NCBI RefSeq assembly: GCF_900111175.1
Contig: NZ_FOGI01000008.1
Coordinates: forward strand, 372,001-436,000
Direction of reading: 5' to 3'
DNA from: Actinokineospora terrae
Lineage (GTDB): Bacteria; Actinomycetota; Actinomycetes; Mycobacteriales; Pseudonocardiaceae
Length of the DNA stretch: 64,000 nt
The notes under the pieces are model-generated. The model did no database searches. It worked only from the letters and a program-made list of their open reading frames with translations, and was not told where the DNA came from. This document shows positions 50,297 through 59,266 of the stretch, piece after piece (position 1 is the first letter of the stretch; every line of letters starts with the position of its first letter). A program made the position numbers and the translations under genes.

Positions 50297-51559
50297 GCAG
50301 CTTCTAGTCCTCGGTGAGCTTGGTTTCTCGCTAGAGGCCGCTGCCTGCTCGTAGGGCCGGCCCAACTGCCGCGCCTCCGTAGCGCCGCCTTGTCACCGCT
50401 GGCAGCACTGCGTTGTGATGCTCGCCGGGGTGCTCGCAGGCCGGGACGCTGGCACTGTCCGAGGGAGGCACTGTCCGGGGGAGATGCTGCCTTGGGTGCA
50501 CGCGCTGTTGGGGTGCACGCGCTGTTGGGGTGCACGCGCTGTTGGGGTGCACGCGCTGTTGGGGTGCGCACTGTCTAGGGCGCACGCGCTGTCAGAGTGC
50601 GCACCGTCCAGGATGCGCGCTGTCGGGGTGCAAACGCTGCCGGGAATGCGCGCTGTCGGGGTGGACGCGCTGCCTAGGGTGCTCGCTCTGTCTGGGGTGT
50701 GTGCCGCCTGAGGTGTTCGCGCTGCCCGAAATGAGAGTGCTACCGAGTCGAAAGTGCTGCTGAGCGGCCAAAAGAGGCCCGCCGGACCAGCACCGGAAGA
50801 TCGGCCTCGCGCGCGCACGCCAGTCCTGCCCCAGCCCCCACCCTCTCCGGGGGGCGTCCCAGTGCCAGTCTATCGGGAGGCACCGACAGTGGATCTTGGA
50901 ACGGGCCGCTGAAGATCGGGATGTGGACAACTTCTGTCGCTGGAACAGGTGAAAGTCAGGGGTCGATAGCGAGGAGAATTCCTGGTCAGGGGCATTGCGG
51001 CGCGGTCGGAGCGTCGGATCGGGGCAAGTCGGTTGAAAGGTGATCGTTTAGTGGGGTTCCAACCGGCCAATCGTCCACAGTGGATTGTTCGGCGGCGACC
51101 CGGCGCCCAGACAGGGGCCACGCCCAACGCCGACGACCAAGTTGTCCAGTCCGCGAGCAGGCTGAGACGGCCCCGATCAGTACCGTCGAGGGAACACTCT
51201 CAGCCCGAGCCGGAACCCTTACTGCGGGCAGAATCCCCTACACCGCACCAGGACTCCTACGCCGCAGCGACCGCTTCGCGCGCGCACGCCAGTCCGGCCC
51301 CAGCCCCCACCCTCTCCGGGGGGCGTCCCAGGTCCCAGCCTACCGGCACCCCCCGACAGACGATCTTGAAACAGGCGCGCGAAGATCCACATGTGGATAA
51401 CTTTTGTCGCTGGGACGGGTGAAAGTCGAGGGGTGGCCGCGGGGGGATGCCTGGTCGGGGGCGAATCGACCGGGGTGGGGCGTCTAGGTGGGATAAGTCG
51501 CGAGGGAAGGGGGTGAATCGGGGGGATCGAGCGGGTGTCCATAGTGGACATCAAGAGCG
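50297..51559. other. Repeat-rich non-coding stretch with DnaA-box-like sites
   Basis: 1.26 kb between two convergent kinases. It contains a 17-bp tandem array (50497-50564, listed separately) with degenerate copies to about 50730. It also has two imperfect ~150-bp direct repeats (about 50808-50955 and 51278-51432), each with TGTGGAYAACTTYTGTCGC, i.e. TTGTCCACA/TTATCCACA DnaA-box sequences on the minus strand (50922-50930 and 51392-51400). No protein-coding frame is convincing. Confidence 0.6.
50497..50564 (+). repeat. Four exact tandem copies of a 17-bp unit
   Basis: The unit TGCACGCGCTGTTGGGG is repeated four times without a mismatch (50497, 50514, 50531, 50548), flanked by degenerate 15-19 bp relatives of the form TGCNCGCGCTGTCNGGG to about 50730. 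A 17-bp period shifts the frame every copy, so it is not a coding repeat. Confidence 0.9.
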
Positions 51560-53464
51560 TCAGCGCTGGAGGAAATTGGTGGCTACGGCGTTGCAGGCTG
51601 TGGTTACGCGGGCGAACTCGGCGCGGACCTCGGTGAGGGTGGTGGGGAGGGTGCCGGCCTTCGCGTCCTGTTCGATGGTGGCGAAGAGGGCGGCCAGGGC
51701 GGTGGCGCCGATGTTGGCGGCGGAGCCCTTGAGGGTGTGGGCCTGGACGACCGTCGAGTGGGTGTCGCGGATCGCGATGGCCGACTTCAGGGCGTTGAGC
51801 GCCGCCGGGGTCTTGGTGGTGTACGAGGTGAGCAGGTGCGCCAGGAAGTCCAGCTCCTCCTGCGGCGGGTTCGAGCCGCTGATCTCCAGCATGCGGGCCC
51901 GGATCCGGGACTCGCGGTCGAGCGACTCCCGGTCGAGCACGGCGACCGGCGCCGATTGCGACGACGCACCGGTCGCGGCGGCGAGGGCGGCGACCAGGTC
52001 CGGCACGCGCACCGGCTTGGCCAGGTGGTCGTCCATGCCCGCGGCCAGGCAGGCGGCCCGGTCCTCCACCAGTGCGCTCGCCGTCAGCGCGACGATCAAC
52101 GGCTGGCGCTCGGCGGGAAGTTGCGCACGGATCGCGCGGGTTGCGTCGAGGCCGTCCATGACCGGCATGCGCACGTCCATCAGGACAACGTCATAGGGCA
52201 CGGCGTGCATCGCCTGCACGGCCTCGTGTCCGTTCGCAACGGTGTCGACGTGGTGGCCCAGGCCCGCGAGCATGAGGCGGGCGACCTTCTGGTTGATGTG
52301 GTTGTCCTCGGCGACCAGGACCCGCAACGGGCCGGTCTGCGTCAGCGGTGCCGTGCGCGGGTCGGTGGCCTGCTCGGCGGCCACGTCCAGCAGGGCGCTG
52401 AAGGTGAACGTCGACCCGGTGCCCGGCGTGCTGCGCACCGTGAGGTCACCGCCCATGGCGACCGCGAGCCGCCTGCCGATGGCCAGACCGAGGCCGCTGC
52501 CGCCCTGCGTGCGCGTGGTGGAGCTGTCGACCTGGCGGAACGGCACGAACAGCACAGCCATCTTGTCCTCGGGCACACCGCACCCGGTGTCGTTCACCGC
52601 GATCCGCAGCCACACGCGCCCACCGGGCGCCGGGCGCAGTTCGACGGTCGTGAGGATCCGGCCGTTCTCGGTGAACTTCACGGCGTTGTCGAGCAGGTTC
52701 ACCAGCACCTGCCGCAGCCGGGCCAGGTCGCCGACCAACCGCATCCGCTCACCGCCGGTCACGACGACGTCCGTGCTCAACCCCTTGCGGCGGGCCTCGT
52801 CGGCGACCAGTTCGGTGGCGCTGTCGACCAGGTCCCGCAGCCCGAAGCTGACCTGCTCGAGCCCCCACTGCCCGGACTCGAGCTTGGCGAAGTCGAGGAT
52901 GTTGTTGATGACGCCCAGCAGGTCGGCGCCGCTGTCGCGCACGGTCTGCACGAGGTCGCGCTGCTCGTGGGTCAGGTCGGTGTCCAGCAGCACGCCGGTC
53001 AGGCCGACCACCGCGTTCATCGGCGTCCGGATCTCGTGGCTCATGGTGGCCAGGAACGTCGACCTGGCGGCACTGGACGTGCGCAGGGCGGTCGCGGACG
53101 CGTCCAGCGCGGCGGCCATCCTGGCCAGTTCCGCGGGGACGGCCACGACGGGTACCCGGACGTCCGGGTCACCGGCGCCGATGCGGGCCGCGGCCTCGGT
53201 CACCGCGCGCACACCGGTGCTGACCTGGCGGACCGTCCACCAGGTACCGACGGTCACCACGACGACCCCGACCAGGCACACCCAGGCGACACCGACGGTC
53301 GCGGTAGGGCCGAACAGGGCCGCCGCTCCCGCGCCGACAACCAGCAGCACGAGCACCGCGAGAGTGGGTCCCACGGCCAGCAGGCGCCCCAGCGTCCACC
53401 ACCTGGCTGAGGGCGCGCGGGGACCCGAGCGGTCCTCCGCACCCTGCAAACCATCCGTGGTCAC
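51560..53464 (-). CDS. Hybrid sensor histidine kinase (HAMP-HisKA-HATPase-REC-HPt)
   Basis: A 634-aa protein from GTG 53464. Two membrane helices (about 25-70), a HAMP-like linker, H-box (TFLATMSHEIRTPMNAVVG), N-box (LVNLLDNAVKFTENG), G-box (GGSGLGLAIGRRLAVAMGG), a receiver with VVLMDVRMPVMDG (phosphoacceptor Asp) and AKPVR, and a C-terminal HPt domain (VVQAHTLKGSAANIGA). The full phosphorelay His-Asp-His is in one protein. The final response regulator must be elsewhere. The domain order resembles BarA-type kinases. Confidence 0.85.
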   Translation of the reverse strand: MTTDGLQGAEDRSGPRAPSARWWTLGRLLAVGPTLAVLVLLVVGAGAAALFGPTATVGVAWVCLVGVVVVTVGTWWTVRQVSTGVRAVTEAAARIGAGDPDVRVPVVAVPAELARMAAALDASATALRTSSAARSTFLATMSHEIRTPMNAVVGLTGVLLDTDLTHEQRDLVQTVRDSGADLLGVINNILDFAKLESGQWGLEQVSFGLRDLVDSATELVADEARRKGLSTDVVVTGGERMRLVGDLARLRQVLVNLLDNAVKFTENGRILTTVELRPAPGGRVWLRIAVNDTGCGVPEDKMAVLFVPFRQVDSSTTRTQGGSGLGLAIGRRLAVAMGGDLTVRSTPGTGSTFTFSALLDVAAEQATDPRTAPLTQTGPLRVLVAEDNHINQKVARLMLAGLGHHVDTVANGHEAVQAMHAVPYDVVLMDVRMPVMDGLDATRAIRAQLPAERQPLIVALTASALVEDRAACLAAGMDDHLAKPVRVPDLVAALAAATGASSQSAPVAVLDRESLDRESRIRARMLEISGSNPPQEELDFLAHLLTSYTTKTPAALNALKSAIAIRDTHSTVVQAHTLKGSAANIGATALAALFATIEQDAKAGTLPTTLTEVRAEFARVTTACNAVATNFLQR

Positions 53465-53587
53465 GTCCTCGCTATCGACACGACGCGCAGGCGGATGAGG
53501 CGGTCGCACAGGCGGGTGGAGTTCGTGACGCCGGGTTTGTGCCCGACAGCGCGTGGTAGCCGCATGGGAGACCCGGAGGAGGCAGCC

Positions 53588-54073
53588 ATGTCCACCGCAC
53601 ACCACTTGCCGCACCGGCAATCCGATACAACCGTGTTGCAACCGGTCCGCTCGGCCGCGGTCATCGTGGCGGGGGTATTCGCGGTCGTGGGCGTGCTGGG
53701 ATTCGTGCCGGGCGTGACCAGGGACTTCGCCGACATCACCTTCGCCGGGCACCACTCGGGGGCGATGCTGCTGGGGGCGTTCGAGGTCTCGGTGCTGCAC
53801 AACCTCGTCCACTTGGCGTTCGGGGCCGCGGGTATGGCCATGGCGCGTAGTAGTAAGGGGGCGCGTGAGTTCCTATTGCTGGGCGGCGTCATCTATCTGG
53901 TGCTGTGGGTGTACGGGATGGTGGTCGACTACGACAGCCGCGCGAACTTCGTGCCTGTTAACGCTGCCGACAACTGGCTGCACCTTGGCCTGGGCGTCGC
54001 GATGATTGCCACGGCGCTGCTGTTCGGTGTGAAGGTAGAGCGGACGCCGCTCGGGCCGATTGACGCTGACTGA
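53588..54073 (+). CDS. DUF4383 membrane protein
   Basis: A 161-aa protein. The ATG at 53588 has GGAGGAGG upstream. Four hydrophobic helices (about 20-38, 60-85, 95-118 and 130-150) with GVLGFVPGVT and LLGAFEVSVLHNLVHLAFGAAG, the hallmark of DUF4383 proteins, plus NFVPVNAADNWLHLGLGV. Function unknown in actinobacteria; often induced by stress. It is divergent from the hybrid kinase (123-nt spacer). Confidence 0.8.
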   Translation: MSTAHHLPHRQSDTTVLQPVRSAAVIVAGVFAVVGVLGFVPGVTRDFADITFAGHHSGAMLLGAFEVSVLHNLVHLAFGAAGMAMARSSKGAREFLLLGGVIYLVLWVYGMVVDYDSRANFVPVNAADNWLHLGLGVAMIATALLFGVKVERTPLGPIDAD

Positions 54074-54085
54074 GGGCTGGTAGGG

Positions 54086-55192
54086 CTACCGGGCCTCGAT
54101 CTCGTCTGCGGCTAGGGCTGCGCCACCGGTGTCACGCATTACCTGCTGCATGCGGTCTAGGTTCGCTCTCGTCGTCGGGTCAGCGATGAGAGCAGCCACC
54201 GCATCGCGTAGCCCTTGCTCGGGCAGCGGGATGCCCAGGCCGAGGTCGTGGATCCTGGCCGCGTTGGCCGCTTGCTCCGGGATGCGGGGCGAGGTGATCA
54301 GGGGGACGCCCTGGTAGAGCGCCTCCATGGTCGAGTTCATGCCCGCGTGGGTGAGGAACGCGGCGGCGTGGCGGAGGACGGCGACCTGGGGGAAGTGCGG
54401 GCGGACGTCGATGTTGGGTGGGATGTCGCCGAGCTCGGCGGGGTCGACATCGCCGATGGTCATGGCGACGTACCAGTCGGAGTGCGCGAACTCGGCGATG
54501 CACCGGCGGTAGAGGGCAACGTCGGTCAGGACGGACCCGAGGGCGACGTACAGCACCTTGTCGGAGGGTGGTTCCCACGACTCTTGTGGTTGGCGCGCGG
54601 TAGGGCCAACGAATCGGAAGCGATCGTCGAACGTGTCGCCCGCGGGTTGGAACTCGCGTGGGATGAAGACGAGGTTCAGGTCCTCTATGGCGTCGAAGAT
54701 GCTGACGGGGTTGATGTCGACAGCGTTGTCGGCCGCGAAGCGCGCGCACTGGTCAGCTAGCACTACCGCAGCAGGGTGGTCGTCGGGTAGGCCGCGGTTG
54801 AGTTGGTAGTAGCCGTTAGAGGCGAGATGCGGGACCGTGCGGACGGCGGGGATACCGAACTCGGCGGCGATCAGCCTCGCGGGCCAGTTGGTGGCGTCGT
54901 AGCACACGACATCGGGCGGATCGGTCGCGATGTGCGCGCGCAGCACCGGGTACGCGGCTGAGGTGGCGGCGAAGTAGTGCAGGTACCAGGCGCCAAGGAT
55001 GTCGAGGAACTCCCTGGCAGGCGGCACAAACGGCGGCAACCGCGGCAGTGCGACCCGCTCGACCCCCGCCACCTCCTCCCCCGACGCGTACCGCACCCGA
55101 TGCCCGCGCGCCTGAAGCTCAGCCACCACCCCCAGCGTCGGGTTGATATGACCGGCCCCTGCCAACGTCACGAACAACACACGCCTCGACAA
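54086..55192 (-). CDS. MGT/GT1-family glycosyltransferase
   Basis: A 368-aa protein from TTG 55192. The start is supported by the VLFVTLAGAGHINPTL motif that opens these enzymes. The C-terminal half has LYVALGSVLTDVALY and the nucleotide-sugar-binding PSPG-like region HFPQVAVLRHAAAFLTHAGMNSTMEALYQGVPLITSPRIPEQAANA. Such GT-B enzymes glycosylate macrolides and other small molecules, either in biosynthesis or to inactivate drugs. No polyketide genes are in the window, so a detoxification role is possible. It converges with the DUF4383 gene (12-nt gap). Confidence 0.85.
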   Translation of the reverse strand: MSRRVLFVTLAGAGHINPTLGVVAELQARGHRVRYASGEEVAGVERVALPRLPPFVPPAREFLDILGAWYLHYFAATSAAYPVLRAHIATDPPDVVCYDATNWPARLIAAEFGIPAVRTVPHLASNGYYQLNRGLPDDHPAAVVLADQCARFAADNAVDINPVSIFDAIEDLNLVFIPREFQPAGDTFDDRFRFVGPTARQPQESWEPPSDKVLYVALGSVLTDVALYRRCIAEFAHSDWYVAMTIGDVDPAELGDIPPNIDVRPHFPQVAVLRHAAAFLTHAGMNSTMEALYQGVPLITSPRIPEQAANAARIHDLGLGIPLPEQGLRDAVAALIADPTTRANLDRMQQVMRDTGGAALAADEIEAR

Positions 55193-55830
55193 CCCCAGCC
55201 CCCTCAGCTTTCCCCGCTACCCCACCAAACCGACCACCCACTCAACACCACAACCGTCGCGGGCTCTCACTCCCCGGCTGAACCTGCCGCCTTCTCCCCA
55301 GACTGTCCACCTGCCGCCCTCAAGCCGGCCACCGCGGCCAACCGCCCGCCGGAGTCAGTCACCGCAACCAGTCACCCCAGCCAACCACCGCGGCCGGTCA
55401 CCGCAGCCAACCGCCGATCAAGATCAACTTCGCTCCGGGGCCCACCCTCCCGGGGCCCGGGGCCCCATCTCTGAACCTATCGCGTTCGGCGGGTTGTCAA
55501 TAGGGGCGCGGAAAGGCTGTGGACAGCCAGCGGGGTTGGGGACAAGTCGCGGCGGCATCAGCGAGATCAGTGGATGAAAGCCAACCCGTTACGCCTCAGG
55601 CCGCATCTGGCGCACAGGCGGCGAGAGGACAAGTCACGGCGGCATCTGCCAGATCAGTGGGCGGAGGTCCTTCCCGTTACGCCTCACGTCACCGCAGGCC
55701 GGACCTGGTGTACCGGCGTTGAAAGGACAAGTCACGGCGGCATCTACGAGATCAGTGGGTGAAGGCCCATCCCGTTACGCCTCAAGCCGCCGCAGGCCGG
55801 ATCTAGTGCGTGGGCGTCGGGAGGGCTGCT
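55193..55830. other. Repeat-rich spacer
   Basis: The first part is composed of CACCGCGGCC/CACCGCAGCC-type short repeats (about 55310-55420), then a triple long repeat (55540-55820, listed separately). A plus-strand frame runs through it but shows only repetitive text without domain or ribosome site, so no gene is called. Confidence 0.5.
55540..55820 (+). repeat. Three diverged tandem copies of a ~90-105 bp unit
   Basis: Copies begin with GGACAAGTC at 55540, 55627 and 55735. Each has GGACAAGTCRCGGCGGCATC, an AGATCAGTGG block and CCCGTTACGCCTCA in the same order, followed by a GCAGGCCGGAYCT-like block in the last two. Lengths are about 87, 108 and 86 bp. They are imperfect and no direction of transcription is evident. 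Confidence 0.75.
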
Positions 55831-56361
55831 CTAGAGGCGGGATTCGACGCGGGAGGCTGTGGCGTGGAGGTAGGGGGCGCGGAGGTGGTGGGCTTTGGCG
55901 TTGGCTGAGGTGGGGCCGTGGCGGGACAGCATCTCGGTGAGGCGGGCGGATAGGGAGACCTGGGTGCCGCGAGGGTCCGTGGTTTGGTCGGCGTAGGTAA
56001 GAGCGTCGGACAGCGGAGTGTCCTCGTGCGGGTAAGGGTCCATGAGGTGGCCTAGACCCAAGGCTTGTGCGGTGAAGCGGGCGCCGGAGTGGTGGGCGAC
56101 CAGGGTGGTCAGGTGGGGCGGCCAGTGGAGGGTGTCGAGGTGGCGGGCGCCGTCGACGGGGTGGAAGCCGGTGTCGACGACCGCGTAGCCGATGTCGTGC
56201 AGCCAGGCCGCGGCGACCAGGGTCTCCCGGTCCGCGGCGGGCACCGTGGCCGCCAGGTTCTCGGCGCGGTGGGCGACGCCGATGGTGTGCTTCCAGCGGT
56301 CGCCCAAGGGGGACAACAGGGTCGAGGCGAGTTCGACCGCGTGGACCACCAGCGCCTGCAC
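55831..56361 (-). CDS. HD-domain phosphohydrolase
   Basis: A 176-aa protein from GTG 56361. The HD motif is complete: KHTIGVAHRAENLA (first His), AAWLHDIGYAVVDTGFHPVDGARHL (HD pair and further His), and VAHHSGARF with a further His, then YADQTTDP. HD proteins hydrolyse phosphate esters of nucleotides with divalent metals. Substrate unknown. It is divergent from the methyltransferase gene at 56536. Confidence 0.8.
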   Translation of the reverse strand: MQALVVHAVELASTLLSPLGDRWKHTIGVAHRAENLAATVPAADRETLVAAAWLHDIGYAVVDTGFHPVDGARHLDTLHWPPHLTTLVAHHSGARFTAQALGLGHLMDPYPHEDTPLSDALTYADQTTDPRGTQVSLSARLTEMLSRHGPTSANAKAHHLRAPYLHATASRVESRL

Positions 56362-56535
56362 GGCCCCAGAGTGCCCAGCACGCCGGACCGCACGGCAGCG
56401 TGATCATGAACCTCGGTGGCCGCGCCCGTGAACCGTGCGTGACGTCAGTGGGTCGTTGTCGCCTGACCGGGCGGTCGGCCAAGCCCTGGGCGAAATCCGA
56501 TGTCCCCCTGACTCCGGCGGTGGCAACCTGGCCCA

Positions 56536-57312
56536 ATGGAGCTGGGATTTGGCGGCGAGGTAGCCGATTTCTACGACAGGTACCGACGCGGGTACCCGAC
56601 CGAGGTGATCGACGGCGTCGTCGAGGCCTTCGCGTTGACCGGCGATGACGTGGTGGTCGACCTCGGTTGCGGTACGGGCCAGCTCTCCGTTCCGCTTGCC
56701 GCCAGAGTCAAGGCTGTCGTCGGTGTTGATCCGGAGCCGGACATGTTGGCGCACGCAGCCGCGCACGGCGCCAAGAACACCACCTGGGTCGTGGGTACGG
56801 ACACCGACTTACCCGCTCTGCGCGCTGCTACCGGCCCAGTAGCGGCTGTCACGGTCGGCCAAGCATTGCACTGGATGGACCACGAACTCCTCTTTGGCGA
56901 GATAGAGCCAACAGTGCGCGCGGGAGGCGGCATCGCGATCGTCACCAACGGCACACCGTTGTGGTTACAGGACTCTGACTGGTCTCGGAGGTTGCGCGAG
57001 GTGCTCGAACAGTGGTTCACCACCAAGCTGAGCGCCACCTGCGGGACTGACGACGCCAGTCAAGAGCGCTACCTGGCCGCAATGACCGCTGCCGGTCTTA
57101 CCGTCGACAAGTCCGTTGTCACCTATGCCGGAGAGTTGACTCTGCCTGAGATCGTCGGCGGCATCTACTCGGCCTTACCCGTGCACCGCTTGCCTTCCCG
57201 GGAGAATCGCGAGTTCCTCGAATGCCGGATCGACAAGGCTTTCCAGGGCCAGGCGATGTTCGCGGAAGAGGTCCGGGTGACAACGCTCATCGGCAGGGTC
57301 ACCGGCACCTGA
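56536..57312 (+). CDS. Class I SAM-dependent methyltransferase
   Basis: A 258-aa protein from ATG 56536. The SAM-binding motif I is VVVDLGCGTGQLSVPLAA (about 38-55), with acidic VVGVDPEPDML after it. QALHWMD and GGGIAIVTNGTPLW continue the Rossmann fold. It resembles ubiquinone/menaquinone-type or small-molecule methyltransferases; the substrate is unknown. It has no close partner gene. Confidence 0.85.
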   Translation: MELGFGGEVADFYDRYRRGYPTEVIDGVVEAFALTGDDVVVDLGCGTGQLSVPLAARVKAVVGVDPEPDMLAHAAAHGAKNTTWVVGTDTDLPALRAATGPVAAVTVGQALHWMDHELLFGEIEPTVRAGGGIAIVTNGTPLWLQDSDWSRRLREVLEQWFTTKLSATCGTDDASQERYLAAMTAAGLTVDKSVVTYAGELTLPEIVGGIYSALPVHRLPSRENREFLECRIDKAFQGQAMFAEEVRVTTLIGRVTGT

Positions 57313-57409
57313 TCGGCTGAGCGGGCCGCCCCTGCTGGCGGTTGACCCCCGGTGGGCCGCGCCGGTACCACTGTGTCGACCGCTGTCGTCGCAGTTGGGG
57401 TGGATCGCC

Positions 57410-58531
57410 ATGGTCGGGCACGTGGTCGTCATCGGGGCGGGGGTCTACGGGGCCGCCGTGGCCGCCGGGCTGGCCAGTCGGGGCGCGTTGGTCACCGTCG
57501 TCGAGGCGGGCGCGCCCGCGGGCGGCACGTCCAGCGCGACCTTCTCGTGGACCAACTCGTGCGGCAAGCAACCCCGCAGCTACCACGACCTGAGCGTCGC
57601 GGGCATGCTCGCGCACCGGCGGCTGGCCGCCCGCGTCCCGCACGGCGACTGGTACCACGAGGGCGGCAACCTGGAGTGGGCCGCGACCGCCGACGGCGTG
57701 GACCGGTTACGGCGCAAGGTCGCCACCGTCCTGGAGTACGGGTACGCGGCGCGGTGGCTGACGCGCGCCGAGGTGCTCGCCCTCGAACCCGACCTCGACC
57801 CGACCGCGCTGCCCGCCGACGAGGTCGCGTACTTCCCGCGCGAGGGCTGGGTCGAGCCGACCCGGCTGGTCGGGCACCTGCTGGCCACGGCGCTCTCGCG
57901 GGGCGCCCGATTGTTGCGGGACGACGCGGTGGTCGACCTGGACATCGACCGGACGGCAGCGGTCCGGCTCACCTCGGGCAAGCGGCTGACCGCCGACGCG
58001 GTGGTCAACTGCGCCGGACCGCACGCCACCCGGATCGCCGCGCTGGCCGGGCTGGACCTGCCGATGCGCAATACGCTCGGCGTGCTGATCTACACCTCGC
58101 CGGTGCCGGTGACCGTCTCGCGCGTCGTGCACGCCCCGGACGTCCACCTGCGGCCGGATGGCGGTGGCCGGTTGTTGTTGCACACCAGCGAGGTCGACGC
58201 GGCGGCGACGGTCAGCAGGGGCAGGACGCAGGTGGACCAAGGCGCCGTTGACGCTGTCCTGTCCGCGGGCCGCGACCTGTACCCGGGCCTGCGCGACGCC
58301 ACGGTCGAGAGCGTCCGCGTCGGTGAGCGCCCCATCCCCGCCGATGGCCTCCCGGTCCTCGGCCGCGTCGCCGACCTCCCCGCCTTCCACTTCGCCGTCT
58401 CCCACAGCGGCGCCACGCTCAGCGTCCACGCGGGCGATCTCGTCGCCGCCGAGGTCTTGGGCGAGAACCACGACGACACTCTCGGCCCCTTCCGCTACGA
58501 ACGGTTCCTCCCCGCCCTCAGCGCCTCCTGA
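57410..58531 (+). CDS. FAD-dependent oxidoreductase (DAO family)
   Basis: A 373-aa protein. The ATG at 57410 places VVVIGAGVYGAAVAAGLASRG, the FAD-binding GxGxxG motif, directly at the N-terminus; a TTG five codons earlier is less likely. The middle has LEPDLDP, VVNCAGPHATRIAALAG and a C-terminal GERPIPADGLPVLGRV-GATLSVHAGDLVAAE, typical of D-amino-acid/glycine-oxidase-like enzymes. Substrate unknown. Confidence 0.85.
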   Translation: MVGHVVVIGAGVYGAAVAAGLASRGALVTVVEAGAPAGGTSSATFSWTNSCGKQPRSYHDLSVAGMLAHRRLAARVPHGDWYHEGGNLEWAATADGVDRLRRKVATVLEYGYAARWLTRAEVLALEPDLDPTALPADEVAYFPREGWVEPTRLVGHLLATALSRGARLLRDDAVVDLDIDRTAAVRLTSGKRLTADAVVNCAGPHATRIAALAGLDLPMRNTLGVLIYTSPVPVTVSRVVHAPDVHLRPDGGGRLLLHTSEVDAAATVSRGRTQVDQGAVDAVLSAGRDLYPGLRDATVESVRVGERPIPADGLPVLGRVADLPAFHFAVSHSGATLSVHAGDLVAAEVLGENHDDTLGPFRYERFLPALSAS

Positions 58532-58565
58532 CTCGGCCTCGGCGAGCGACCAGTCGGAGTCAGTG

Positions 58566-59228
58566 CTACCTGCCGCCAGGGGTGGAGAGTGCCCAGCGGA
58601 CTGCGTCGGGGAGTTCTCGCACTACGGGGACTTGGAGGCCTGCTACGCGGGTTTGGCTTACCAGTGCGCCATTGGACGGGTGATAGAGCAGGCAAGGGAT
58701 TCCGCAGGCTTTGGCTGCGTGCACGTCGTCGTCGCTGTCGCCTACTACGAGGACGTTGCGCTCTCCTACGGCTTCGAGGTGTCGGCGCAGGTGGGGTTCT
58801 TTGTGGTGTTGTTCGTCGGAGCGCAGGCCGTCGACTTGGTCGAAGAAGTGGGCTATGGCGCGGAACTGCGGTAGGTCAACCAGTTGGTCGTGTGGGTACA
58901 TCGACAGCAGGGACTGAGTCCTACCCGCGTCGCGCCAGGCCGTTAACGCTGTCACCGTCTGGGAGTGCACTGCGGCTCGGCCCATCAGGTCGGCGTAAGA
59001 GAGCTGGAAGTGCTTGTCTACGCTGGCTTGCTCTTGCGGTGTCAGGGCTTTGCCCGCCAGGCGGTCGTAGAAGGCGGTGATGGGGCGGGTGAAGTGCTCC
59101 TGGTAGCCGGTGACCGTGACCTCGGGCAGGCCGCTGCGGGAGAAGGCCTCGATCGTGGCCCGCACCAGGGCGTCGCCGTCGTCGAACAGGGTTCCGTTCC
59201 AGTCCCAGACGATGTGGTCTACCGGCAT
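58566..59228 (-). CDS. HAD-family hydrolase (phosphatase)
   Basis: A 220-aa protein from ATG 59228. Motif I is IVWDWNGTLFDDG, so the nucleophile is Asp in DWNGT rather than the usual DxDGT; this form is common in phosphoglycolate-phosphatase-like proteins. Motif II is in LLSMYP, and motifs III/IV in KEPHLRRHLE and VLVVGDSDDDVHAAKACGI. Predicted small-molecule phosphatase. Its start region overlaps no other gene; it is divergent from the methyltransferase at 59267 by 38 nt. Confidence 0.85.
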   Translation of the reverse strand: MPVDHIVWDWNGTLFDDGDALVRATIEAFSRSGLPEVTVTGYQEHFTRPITAFYDRLAGKALTPQEQASVDKHFQLSYADLMGRAAVHSQTVTALTAWRDAGRTQSLLSMYPHDQLVDLPQFRAIAHFFDQVDGLRSDEQHHKEPHLRRHLEAVGERNVLVVGDSDDDVHAAKACGIPCLLYHPSNGALVSQTRVAGLQVPVVRELPDAVRWALSTPGGR

Positions 59229-59266
59229 GCCCGTCCTCCGCGCGCTCGGTCTGCGATCATGGCGGG

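Noticed and set aside
50497..50564. Repeat-containing protein
   Set aside because: A 17-bp period changes frame with each copy and no start with ribosome site precedes it.
50297..51559. Chromosomal origin (oriC)
   Set aside because: Only two or three DnaA-box-like sites, and no dnaA, dnaN or related genes nearby.
55540..55820. CRISPR array
   Set aside because: Repeat units are long, diverged and unequal, without 28-37 bp identical repeats, unique spacers or cas genes.
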